A stretch of DNA of 64,000 bases from Platerodrilus igneus. Taxonomy: Eukaryota > Arthropoda > Insecta > Coleoptera > Lycidae. Shown here piece after piece: positions 33,371-42,930 of this stretch (position 1 is the stretch's first letter; every line of letters begins with the position of its first letter). The notes under the pieces were generated by a model. That model was not told where the DNA came from. It saw only the letters and a list, made by a program, of their open reading frames with translations, and searched no databases. The position numbers and the translations under genes are program-made. The DNA is taken from assembly GCA_036346225.1 (NCBI GenBank), contig JARFIW010000500.1:3720001-3784000 (forward strand), given 5' to 3'.

Positions 33371-33660
33371 ACCATGTGCACTTAGTGTTCATGTGACAAA
33401 ACCCAGCTAGAAGTATAGACCACCATGTACACATAGTGTGCATTCCAGGCTTCCCAATTTAATAATAGAATTACATGTGCACTTGGTGCTTTATACCTCG
33501 ACGCAAAATAGAAGATAATGTTACTTTAAAATATTTTTCTCCACAATTATAAAGAATTGGACATAGTGTTATATACCACTGGAAAGAGCAAAAAAAGATA
33601 TGTAACATAGTGTTGAAACTCCAATTTCGAAAAAAATGGACATAGTGTAGTACACCTCCG
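33371..33660 (+). repeat. Spaced ACATAGTGT motif array
   Basis: Six variants of the word TG(G/T)ACA(T/C)(A/T)(A/G)GTG recur: ATGTGCACTTAGTG (33373), ATGTACACATAGTG (33425), ATGTGCACTTGGTG (33475), TGGACATAGTG (33548), GTAACATAGTG (33601) and TGGACATAGTG (33637), usually followed by TATACC-like or TA-rich sequence. Spacing is about 36-75 bases. Probably a degraded tandem repeat. Confidence 0.4.
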
Positions 33661-33741
33661 ACACACTGATTTGTACATCCAAGAAATAAACAATTTGCTT
33701 GCATTATCCATGCAATAATTGATATATGGTTTGTATTAAAC

Positions 33742-34447
33742 TTAAAACATTCTAATAAGTCTATTTCTGATTCTCACAGCAGCTAATAAATTAGCATTTG
33801 CATATAGATTATTGTAAATATTCTCTACTTCATCTTTAGAATCGGACTCATCTTTGTCGCTTATGTCGAATCCAATATTTCTTGCCACTAATATATTGTG
33901 CAACACCATATGCATATACAAGTAAGCCTGCTTTTCCATGGTTGCAGTGTAAAACTCTCATGTTTCAGCAAGCAGCGAAATCTTTATTTAAGTACACCAA
34001 AACAATATTCTCCAACATTCCTAACTCTGATATGAAGATAGTCGTATCGGGCTTATGCCAATTTAAATCCGTATTGTCAGAGCCTAATACAGGAATAATG
34101 TGATAAGGTTTGAACCATAATTTACGATCATCTTTCAGATCTTTTATTCAAAGGTTTGTCTATATGGGGGCTATGTGTGTAGCCCCTGGGAATGTTGCAT
34201 TTATAGCCAAGATATTCAGAACAAATCGCAAATCCACAATTAAAATTTGATGTATATCAACACCTCTTAACAAAATAGCAGTCTTTGTTACCTTCTGAAT
34301 GGACCTTAAGGCTATAAAAGTCTTTCCTGTTGAAGTATACCAGTGCTGGTTGAAGTGGATTATTAACGGAGATCGAATGGCTATATGCATGCAATCGACT
34401 GCACCCTTTACATTAGAAGAAGTGATTTTTTTAAGCCTGCAAACCAA
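33742..34447 (-). pseudogene. Harbinger (HARBI1-like) nuclease, C-terminal exon
   Basis: Reading minus from 34447: the exon opens after an acceptor TTGGTTTGCAG at about 34438-34448, then NVKGAVDCMHIAIRSP (the GxIDCTHI block with its Asp kept), YTSTGKTFIALRSIQ, and ILAINATFPGATH, the WPGSxHD block with W, S and D changed. Past a stop at 34160 the frame continues with LWFKPYHIIPVLGSDN near 34120, and MHMVLHNILVARNIGFDI near 33910 represents the terminal ALHNxxI helix. Frameshifts and stops are frequent. Its N-terminal exon appears to be 38335-38720, separated by copia sequence. Confidence 0.75.
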
Positions 34448-34448
34448 T

Positions 34449-34560
34449 TGTTAAATAAATTATATGGATTGCATAATCATTTATTTATAACATTCAAGTT
34501 CCATAATCCTAAGGGTAGACTCAAACCTTATATGCGTAATTTTAGTAAAACAATTATTGA
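34449..34560 (+). repeat. Intron repeat shared with 38112-38215
   Basis: GTTAAATAAATTATATGGAT (34450-34469) and the following about 100 bases match 38112-38215 (GTTAAATAAATTATATGAAT) in the same orientation, at roughly 80 percent by eye. Both copies lie in the presumed Harbinger intron, on either side of the copia block. Confidence 0.65.
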
Positions 34561-34763
34561 CAAGTAACTGATTGACAGAAAAGGCATGCCGATTCATAAT
34601 TTAGTAAATAATAATTAGTAAACTAAAATACAACAGTGTTAATATAGAATACAAATAGTTTATGCTTCTAAATTCCTTCGTTTGTTTTAGAATGGCATCT
34701 CCACAAGTAATTTTTAATCATACTTCATTGAAAGAGCAAAATAAAATAAAGTATACAATGTAA

Positions 34764-37100
34764 TTAGTAGTAAATACTTAAGGAACGTCTTAATTTTTCA
34801 GATCTTACAAAAACTAAAGTTTTTGTTAGAATGTCAGCTGCTTGGTCTTCAGATGAGATTGTTGAAACCTTTATATATTTCTTTACGTAATCATGTGCAT
34901 AATGGTAACCAACATCTATGTATTTGGTTTTTTTTTTTGAAAAATTGCTTGTATCAGCCAATTGTTTAGTCGAAAAACTATGTTCAAATATTTCAATGAG
35001 TTTACTTATTTCTTAAAACAAGTCATTGGTGTTGCCTATCAAAAAAAGAACTTCAGCCGTTGCTTTCGCCAGCATGGTGTATTCTGCACGGCATGACGAT
35101 TTGTAACTACCTTTCGTTTCCACAAGATCCAAAAAATTGGATTGCCTAGAACGCTAATCAAAACACCAGTCCGTGACTTAAATTCAACAACGCCACTTGC
35201 CCAATCAGCATCCACGTAGCAATCAAGAGGTGTACTACACAATGAAATATAATTTAATTTTGACTGTCTAATAGAGTATAAATATTTTAAAATTCTGAGT
35301 GCTTATTTATAATGCGTAATTTAATAACACTTCTGAAAGCCACTTACATAGGTGACAGCGTACGACACATCTGGGAGAGTTTCTTGACTAATATACAACA
35401 ATGCGCCTATTAAATTTTTGCAGTTAATATTTGCGGCACAGACTTCTGTTGAATTCAATTTTAAATTCATCTCGGTGTTCAATAATTTTTGCTTTCTATA
35501 ACATTGTATTTTTCTGAAATCTGTTCTATGTATTTTGTTTGAATTTATCTTCTTAACCGATTTTCTTTATTATAATTGATATCTATCCCAAAATAGGTTT
35601 ACGTTTATCCAAAACCTTTCATCTCAAACTTTTTATTTAAATTTTCTTTTATATATTTTATATTGTTGATATTAGGACTGCACAGAAGTAGATAGTCTAC
35701 ATACAGAATAAGATACACAGGACAATTCTTATTCCCTATAAAGTACAGGCAGTTATCGTACTTTAAACTCACAAAGTTTTGAGATATCATATATTCATGA
35801 GAAAACATTCATATCATATTTTGGACTTTCCTGTAGGTTATAACGAGCTTTATTTAAATGACATACTTTGTTTTTATCAACAACAAAACCTTGTGGTTAA
35901 TATACATAAACTTTGGAGTTTACTGTTCCATTTAAAAAAGATGTTTGCGCATCTATCTGTTTTAAACACCAGCCATTACTGCATGTACTGATATTAGTGA
36001 TTGGAGTGTAGGCATTTTGGCCACCGGTGAATATATTTCCCCCTCGATACTTTTAGGTTGGTGATATCCAAGAACTTCTAATCTTGATTGAAATACATTG
36101 TCAGACTTTACTTTTACACCTATTTTACCTGTATAATTTTTTTTATCTTTTGGAACTGAATTTATATCTACCAATTCTTTTGTTTTGTTTTTCTTTAAAT
36201 TACTCAATTCCTCTTCCATAGACCCTTTTCCATAAAACCTTTTCATCCGATTCTACCACTTCAGAAAAAGTATTAAGAATATTTACCTTTAAAAAATGCA
36301 CACCAATAATAAATACTCCCTGTATGTTTGTTGTGGTTTGTTTAGCATTCTTCTTAATCTTCTTTGGGAATTAAACCACTCATAGTTTTTAAAATCATCT
36401 TTATTTACGTTTCGATCAATGACCTAGGATCGTTGTCAAAATAATAAAAATTTCAAATTTGACATTTATTAAAGTCATCTTCAATTTATGTCATAAATGT
36501 CAAATTTGAAATTTTATTATTTTGACAACAAACCTAAATCATGGATCGAAACGTACATTAGGATGATTTTAAAAACTATGAGTGGTTTAATACCCAAAGA
36601 AAGTTAAGAAAAACACACCAACAATGTAATCACTATACGAGAATGGTTCGTTGTTTTCCTTTCGTGGTCTATCCTTACCCCTAATCTGATTCATTTGATA
36701 TATTTATAACTTTTCTACAAATCTGGCATGTATGCTTTCAACTATTTATTGTTTAATAATATATGATAACCCATGTCACAGTAACCTACTAACATGGCTT
36801 TTTCTGCCTTGGGATCCAATTTTGAAATTTGATTTCTTCCATTTGTCCTAACAAACGCCATACTCCCATATATTTTTGAATTTGAAACATCCGTTTTTAA
36901 CCGATAAACAATTCAAAGGAAGTTTTATTGATTGTATCATGTTTTGTTACTCGACTACTAAGGTAAGCTGTAGTTTTTACGCATCCCGGCCAATATTTTT
37001 TATTTAGAATCTGTCAATAAATACCCTGCACTATCCATTAGACTTCTATTACATCTTGTAGTAATTTCATTTAGTTTGCGTGTGTAGCTTGGACTAGGCC
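34764..37100 (-). pseudogene. Ty1/copia pol fragment (integrase, RT, RNase H)
   Basis: Minus-strand peptides are in copia order. Integrase catalytic end: TRCNRSLMDSAGYLL near 37055, KTTAYLSSRVTKHDTINKTS near 36960, and MAFVRTNGRNQISKLDPKAE with LVGYCDMGYH near 36780. Reverse transcriptase (RVT_2): VFQSRLEVLGYHQPKSIEGE with YSPVAKMPTLQSLISVHAVM (36110-35975), then CLYFIGNKNCPVYLILYVDY near 35740, which contains the YVD(Y) form of the catalytic YVDD motif. RNase H: LDCYVDADWASG near 35220 and DILTKTL near 34850. It is fragmented by stops, and a foldback MITE sits between integrase and RT. No LTRs were identified. Confidence 0.85.
36350..36610. mobile_element. Foldback MITE inside copia
   Basis: A 261-bp near-perfect inverted repeat: arm 36350-36470, loop about 20 bases, arm 36492-36610. 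The left arm reads TTCTTAATCTTCTTTGGGAA..., the right arm is its inverse with about ten differences. The arms carry GTTTCGATC(A/C)ATGA and CAAATTTGACATTTAT. No ORF. The copia protein match is interrupted here, so it inserted into the copia sequence. Confidence 0.75.
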
Positions 37101-37127
37101 TTAATCATATACCTCTTATTTTAGCAA

Positions 37128-37245
37128 AAAGGGAACTATGGCATAAAAAATTAGGCCACACAAACTTTACAAATCTATCAAAAAAACAAGTTGAAAATGC
37201 AAGGCATTGTCGCAACGAACTTCCAAATGTAGACTTACTTTAAAA
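37128..37245 (+). pseudogene. Copia gag_pre-integrase piece, inverted
   Basis: The plus strand encodes ELWHKKLGHTNFTNLSKKQV followed by ENARHCRNELPN, the LWHxRLGHxNFxxL zinc-knuckle block that precedes integrase in copia. It abuts the minus-strand integrase (up to about 37100) at exactly the place where this block belongs, but on the opposite strand. Confidence 0.75.
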
Positions 37246-37381
37246 CAATTTAAAGAAATTAAAATTATTATGTTGTAATAATTAATTATAAGTATTCAGA
37301 TAAAATACAAAAATTTATAAACAACAAAAGAGACATTTTAATATATTTTATTTTATTGAATAAATATTTTAAAAGCTATAT

Positions 37382-37443
37382 ATGTGTGTGTATGTATGTA
37401 TGTATGTATGTATGTGTGTTTGTGTGTGTGTGTGTGTGTGTGT
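37382..37443. repeat. (TATG)n/(TG)n microsatellite
   Basis: Interspersed TGTATGTATG units followed by ten or so TG dinucleotides. Simple repeat. Confidence 0.9.
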
Positions 37444-37454
37444 AAATAAGGGGC

Positions 37455-37862
37455 ATCATATTTCGATTCAGTTTTTCAAAGGATTCTAAATATGTATCGC
37501 ACATTAATTTTGGACCTATTTGAAATTTTGATAAAATTAATTCCTGGGGGTCAGGTATCCGTGGTCAGATTTTGTGGGGGGTGCCATATTTCGACTCAGC
37601 TATGTTAGGGGAGTCCAAATATGTATCGCACATTAATTTTGGACCTATTTGAAATTTTAATTTTCCCGACGGAATATCGCGGGGGCACGGCATCCCCGTG
37701 ACCCGATTTCAACTGACATCAAAACTTAAGCTCAGGACACCGAGCTGAATCGATTGATGTATCACACATTGATGTCCGACCATTAGAAAGGCCTCGGACG
37801 GACAGACAGACGGACGACAAATCGATTTCATAAACGAACGAAGTTCGTTGATTATCGAGCAC
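37455..37862 (+). repeat. Unknown GC-richer repeat with internal duplication
   Basis: AATATGTATCGCACATTAATTTTGGACC occurs twice (37489 and 37617), each preceded by ATATTTCGA(T/C)TCAG and followed by TATTTGAAATTTT, giving an internal period of about 128 bases. The end contains GGACGGACAGACAGACGGAC (37796-37815) and ACGAACGAAGTTCGT. Not recognised; probably part of a transposon. Confidence 0.45.
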
Positions 37863-38111
37863 CAATTAAAATCAATTTAAAACTGAATCCAGCGGAAGTC
37901 TGAGACGCAAATATTAACTACAGTTTTAACATTTTTACTTTCCAATATTAGCATTAATCTAAATTTCTACTTCGCCCAGTCTTTTTCATCGAATAAAGGT
38001 AAAATATAACCATTCCTCTTTTCTGCCATTTTCTAATATTGTATGTACAGAAACAGCTGTGGACTCTTTCACTTAATGCTAACTTTCCACCAACCACGCT
38101 CTGCAACCATG
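37863..38111. other. Short unassigned interval
   Basis: AT-rich sequence between the unknown repeat and the Harbinger intron repeat. Nothing was recognised. Confidence 0.35.
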
Positions 38112-38215
38112 TTAAATAAATTATATGAATTGCTTAATCGTTTATTTATAGCACTCAAGTTCAAGATGATTAAGGGTGGACACAAATCCTTTTTGTGTAA
38201 TTTTAAAGTAAAAAG
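38112..38215 (+). repeat. Intron repeat shared with 34449-34560
   Basis: Second copy of the Harbinger-intron sequence, same orientation as the first. See the nested-Harbinger finding for the interpretation. Confidence 0.65.
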
Positions 38216-38334
38216 TTATGGACAACTAATAACTGCTCTCAAAATATGCATGCTGTTAGCAAATAATATCAAATTCAACTTACAACGTACAATACAATAT
38301 ATAAAAGCTAGATAGAAAATACACTTTATACTTA

Positions 38335-38720
38335 CTGGTGCTTTACATTTCCAAGTTCTTCCTGATTGACCGAAAAATATACATACATTGGAAATAGGTT
38401 TGCAACAATTACATGAATAACTTTAGTAATCATTTTGCTTACTGTACTTTGTGTTACAGTTATAACATTATCGACTCCAACAGACACTTGATAACATCCT
38501 TGGGTTAAGAGGTGTAAGACTGCTAGCATCTTAAACGCATAATTGTGCATGTCCGCTTTTAACGTTTACTTTACTGCTTACTCTTATGTGAACTGGAATA
38601 TAACTTGCTCTACGTCCAAAACGTATATTGCGGCACTATTTGTGATATTAGCAAATCTATGACAATAGCTATAGGCAACCGATACATTTTCATAAATACA
38701 GATTCTGGCATTATAAATGG
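38335..38720 (-). pseudogene. Harbinger (HARBI1-like) nuclease, N-terminal exon
   Basis: Minus-strand reading gives NPFIMPESVFMKMYRLPIAI near 38710, a frameshifted gap, then NYAFKMLAVLHLLTQGCYQV (38545-38490), VDNVITVTQSTVSKMITKVI and NLFPMYVYFSVNQEELGNVK. This is the helix-turn-helix N-terminal part of HARBI1-like nucleases. The exon ends in a good donor: GCACCA|GTAAGTATAAAG at about 38334. Stops between 38560 and 38640 make it a pseudogene. The matching C-terminal exon is at 33742-34447. Confidence 0.8.
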
Positions 38721-38957
38721 ATTAGATATATCTTGAAATTCTCTAAAAAGTCTACACCTTGACCTTCTAAAAAGTATATCAGAATATAAGAATACTATAA
38801 AAAAGAATAATTAGTAAATTAACCTAACTATTTCCTCAAGACATTACTAAAAAGTAGTTAGTTCTGGAAAATCTGTTTTAAGGCTGCCCACACTTAGTAA
38901 CTTCACTGTTAGCAACAACCATATGTCTGATGATTATAATAACAATTTTTTGGAGGG

Positions 38958-39193
38958 TATAGCTACTTGTATTTCGGTAGTTAAAAAAACTTTTTAAAAA
39001 CAATTTATAATTCTACCTTAAATACAAGAAATTAAATGTATATTATTATATTAAATTCAAACTACAGACTACTGACTAAGTTGATACACCTCTTTTAAAC
39101 ACATCCGTTAGAGAAACTATTCACATTCACCTCAGTGAAATATAATTCTTCTAGTAACAAGTGTAACACAATCTCCTAATAATTTGTAACATA
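38958..39193 (+). repeat. Dispersed repeat B, copy 1
   Basis: Matches 51770-52010 in the same orientation, including TATTTCGGTAGTTA, TAAATACAAGAAAT, CACCTCTTTTAAACACATCC and CA(C/G)TGAAATATAA. No coding content was recognised. Confidence 0.6.
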
Positions 39194-39212
39194 CTTGTAA
39201 AGGAAAAGGAAA

Positions 39213-39786
39213 ATGTTATGTGCGGAAAAACAGGACACTTTAAAAGTGACTGGCGCTCTAAACTTACAAGGAATACATACAAGGAATCGCACAATATATG
39301 CTGCCCTAGATAATAGAACCCCAACCGAATTATTGAGTGGCCATAAACCAAACATTAGATATTTAAGACGGTTTGAATGTCTAGCCTTTTATTATATCCC
39401 TAAACCATACCGCAATGAACTACAAAATAGAGCCAAATATGGTATAATGGTAGGGTATGCACTTAAAACATGTGGGTACAAAATTTATGACCCCCGTACA
39501 AAATAATAGTGACAAAACATGTTAAATTCGATGAAATGAAGGTTAGATTACAACACATAGAACATTCGAGAAACTACTTCAAATGTGATCCCATCTCCAT
39601 TTGTAACAATTGGAGTGATGAAGATTATGAAATTACCTCATCAACACCAGTTATAAAGGAAACCAAAGATGTTAATAGAGTAAACTTAGAAAAAGAGTCC
39701 AATTGTAATGTGGAACAAAGTAATTCGTGCACAACAGGAGAATGGATTAGGATAGTGAGCACTCCGCAGTCTGGTAAATCCAAAGT

Positions 39787-39824
<38 letters not shown>

Positions 39825-40160
39825 TAAACATTAAAATTCTGCAAAATTACGATCCTTACCTGATATTAAAGAATTTTGCAAAAAATAAAATTAGAATTCA
39901 ATGAAAACCTATTTGATTTTAGAACTTTATATGGAAAAGCAGTTAATCCAGTGTTCACAAATTAGGTTAATTCACAATCTGATGACAATAAAAATACAAC
40001 GGTAAACAACCCAAACACCGAGGAAGAACTAGAGGCTCAACTTATCCAAAACGATAATATGTTCCCCGCTGGATTGACAAAAATACCGAGTTCATACGAA
40101 GATACTCTAAATTGTTCAGACAAAGATCAAAATGGTTTATAGACTTGTATTAGATAGGTA
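39213..40160 (+). pseudogene. Ty1/copia integrase C-terminus and linker to RT
   Basis: The plus frame at 39213 holds NRTPTELLSGHKPNIRYLRR, ECLAFYYIPKPYRNELQNRA and GYALKTCGYKIYDPRTK, the copia integrase end (TPxELWxGxKPxxxxLRxFG, then GYxxxxKGYRxxDP). After a stop at 39504-39506 the next frame continues with KHVKFDEMKV. An acidic linker follows, with TEEELEAQLIQNDNMFPAGL and IPSSYEDTLNCSDKDQN near 40090, the sequence that usually leads into the reverse transcriptase. A (TA)n tract interrupts it at 39789-39827. The RT itself is absent. Confidence 0.8.
39789..39827. repeat. (TA)n microsatellite
   Basis: About 19 TA units with one interruption (TAATATA), inside the copia linker. Simple repeat, likely a post-insertion expansion. 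Confidence 0.9.
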
Positions 40161-40470
40161 ACGAGAACGGGGGAAAATTGTGATTAACCAACATTCTCCT
40201 TAAAGTAGAAAATTTGAATTTGTGTTAATTGTCGCTAATGGCTTTAATTAATATTTATATATGAAGCGCATGCGCGGCGGGGGCGGAGGGTGAGTGAAGG
40301 ATAAAAATAAAGATGGATGTTTATTTGTACTGGCTTAAAATTAAATTTAGTTTTGTATAGAGTAACGGAATTAAATTATGATACCTTTCATTTCTTGTTG
40401 TGATGTATATTGTAAAGAAGAATAATAAATATTACATAGTAGAAAACCTTCTTTTACAATTTATAACACA
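40160..40470 (+). promoter_or_regulatory. Possible LTR or promoter segment with GCGCATGCGC
   Basis: Immediately downstream of the copia linker. It contains the palindrome GCGCATGCGC at 40266-40275, which is the NRF-1-type recognition word, directly followed by GGCGGGGGCGGAGGG (GC-box-like), in otherwise AT-rich DNA. This could be the promoter part of a copia LTR or a mobilised promoter. No TSS evidence is available from sequence. Confidence 0.35.
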
Positions 40471-41930
40471 GAGGCAAAGTATTTTTAGATCGGAGACTTT
40501 ATGGTAATTCATACAGGATCAGAGAAAGGAAATTGAGGTGTGCGGATAGTCATGCAGAAAAGGATTGGACACTGTGTAGAAAACTACTTACAAAAGAAGG
40601 AAAGAGTACTCATGGTTAAATTAAAATATAAACCGGTAAATACAGTAATAATTCAAGTTTACAAACCCACCTCTTGCTGCAGTGACGAGAATGTAGAAGC
40701 GATCTATAAAGATATCGAAAACATACTAAGATTTATAAAAGGACATGGAAATTTAATAATTGCAGGAGATTTCAATGCAGTGATAGGCGAGAGTAGGGAA
40801 AGAGCGGTAGTAAGTTTATTTGATTTAGGCACGAGAAATGAAAGAGGAAATATGCTGATAGATTTTTGCGACAAAAACAATTTCTAACCATCACACACAC
40901 AACATTATTTCAACATCATGCTAGAAGACGATACACGTGCAAACTGCCAGGGGACATAGCACAATATCAAATAGATTACATTCTTGTTTAATAACGGTTT
41001 AGAAATCAAGTAAAAGACTGTAGAAGCTACCCAGACATTGACCATATCATAGCATTTACGAAAGCCGTGCTTAAATTTAAAAATTTGAAAAAGGGAAAAG
41101 AAAAAGGCACTTTGACTTTGAGAAACCAAAAGATATAGATATCCACAAAAGATTTGAAAAACTGTCAAACGAATTACTGAAAGACATCGGCAAAATTTTT
41201 GATACTAAGGAAGTAGAAACGGAATTGAATAACATTAAATCCAGCTTAGAGATGTAGGTCAGAGAAATTCTGGAATATAAAAAAACAGTAGAAGCCATGG
41301 GTAACGAAGGATATTATAAATTTAATAGAAGAAAGGCGAAAATACAAAAACAGACCAGATGAAGCAGGTATCAGAAATACAAAGCCATAGAATGAGAAAT
41401 TATTCACAAATGCTGGAAAGCTAAAGACCAATGGATTGATGAAAAGTGTAAAGAGGTACAAACTAAGATGGAAATAGGAAAGACAGATGAAGCATACAAA
41501 CTAATTGGAATGAATTTTAGAGATATAAAACCGTAAAATCGGACATTGAGAAAGGCGACTTGGGATATCCCATATTTAAAGATGAGTTTGAATTAGTAAT
41601 AAAAAGTCTGGACAATAATGTGGCAGCGAGTATAGGTAAGGTGTAAGCAGAAACTCTAAAATCCGCTAGATAAGCAGTAACACAACGTCTTTTGTAAGTT
41701 ATATGTATGAGACAAGCGATATACCCAAAGATTTCAAATGTAACACCATGGTCACTATACCAAAAAGAAAGGTGCAGATAAATGTGAAAACTTTCGAACA
41801 AAAAGTTTGACAGCACGCGTATAAAAAATATTAACTAGAATTGTACAAGGACAGATGGAAAATGGGGCAGAAGAAATACTAGTATAAGATCCATTTGGGT
41901 TTAGGCAAAACAGGGGAACACGGGAGGCCA
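40470..41930 (+). pseudogene. RTE-like LINE, fragmented copy 2
   Basis: Collinear with 43185-44735 of the main RTE. It starts inside the endonuclease (RIVMQKRIGHCVENYLQKKE at 40540), keeps HGNLIIAGDFNAVIGESRE near 40745 (the GDFNA catalytic block), and retains about 35 bases near 40672-40715 and about 12 near 40622 that the main copy has lost. From about 40890 the frames are broken by stops. A deletion at about 41535 removes the linker, and the match ends in the N-terminal part of the RT (RQNRGTREA-equivalent) near 41930. The next sequence is the gypsy RNase H/integrase region on the other strand. Confidence 0.85.
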
Positions 41931-41934
41931 TATG

Positions 41935-42631
41935 CGTCCTGATCTTTAAGATAAACATAATGCGTTACTTGGGGGACAATGAATTTTTTGACAAAATCGA
42001 TGAAGTTGGCATCAAAATTATTTTTTCGATAGTTGTACATGAATTTTTTGTCGGTCACGATAATATAAAATTTTTGGCAAACAAGGTGAAAAATTTACAT
42101 TTGTCAATACTAACTGATTCATGTCATAATTTAACGGTTTTTCTGAGATTGGAACTTCCAGGCTCAGATTTTTGTCATTGTTTGAATGTTGTGTCATTTC
42201 ATCGGAATCATTAAAGTGCTCCTGTTTGTCAAGGTTTACAAGTATAGACTGGTTATCTGAGACTTCATCGTTAGCAGGTTCTTTAGAGAGTTGATCATTA
42301 TCAACAGTCGGAGTTTGAGTTATTTCTTTAGTATGAATTTCAACACGTGAGAGGGCGTCTGCATTGACGTTTAATTTACCTTTCATATAAATAATACTAT
42401 AGCTATAATAGCCAAACTTTTAATTTTTAACTCAAAATTTTAGAGTTGGTTTCTTTTAATGAGAATAACTATTGTATTAGCCGATGATTCGTGATTGAAA
42501 TTAAGTCCATACACATATGGCCAAAAATATCTTATTACGCTCGCCATCATTAAGCATTCTTGACATGAATGAAACAGGGAGATCTTTACTTATGGTCTTT
42601 GTTATAATACTGCACCTATATTACTAACGTT
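41935..42631 (-). pseudogene. Gypsy element, RNase H and integrase start (segment 3)
   Basis: From 42631 on the minus strand: NVSNIGAVL (equivalent of TDASNxAIGAVLSQ, with the catalytic Asp changed to Asn), broken pieces of the RNase H core (SFMSRMLNDGERNK and FLAICVWT), then MKGKLNVNADALSRVEI at 42386, the classical NxxADALSR end of the gypsy RNase H. An acidic linker to integrase follows until 42018. It directly continues the RT segment that ends at 47108; the two halves are separated by the RTE at 42632-47107. Confidence 0.8.
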
Positions 42632-42930
42632 TCATTTCGAATGGACCTGCACCTTGCCGAAGTTCTAGATTACTAGAACAGGTGAAATGGCTTGCGTGTT
42701 CTAATGAGCTAAAGAGCCAAACTACAGATCCAACCAAAGTAGTAGGGTCGTTAGTGAGGAACCAGACTAACACAGGTCCCCGAAAGAGGGCAGTGGCTCT
42801 TTCGGTACTTAGATTGGCAGAGGCCATAGGGGTCGGTGTGGCAGTCTAAGACACACTACCGCGATGTGGAAGGCAACGGGAAACCACCACATTACATCCC
42901 AAGTACACAGCGTACCTAAACTATAATAAA
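42632..42930 (+). other. RTE 5' UTR
   Basis: Starts TCATTTCGAATGGACCTGCA right after the target duplication and contains GGAAGGCAACGGGAAACCAC (42870-42889), a word I recognise as recurring in 5' regions of insect RTE-type elements. GC content is higher than the flanks, as expected for an internal promoter region of a LINE. The presumed start codon ATGATGGCATTC is at 42931. Confidence 0.7.
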
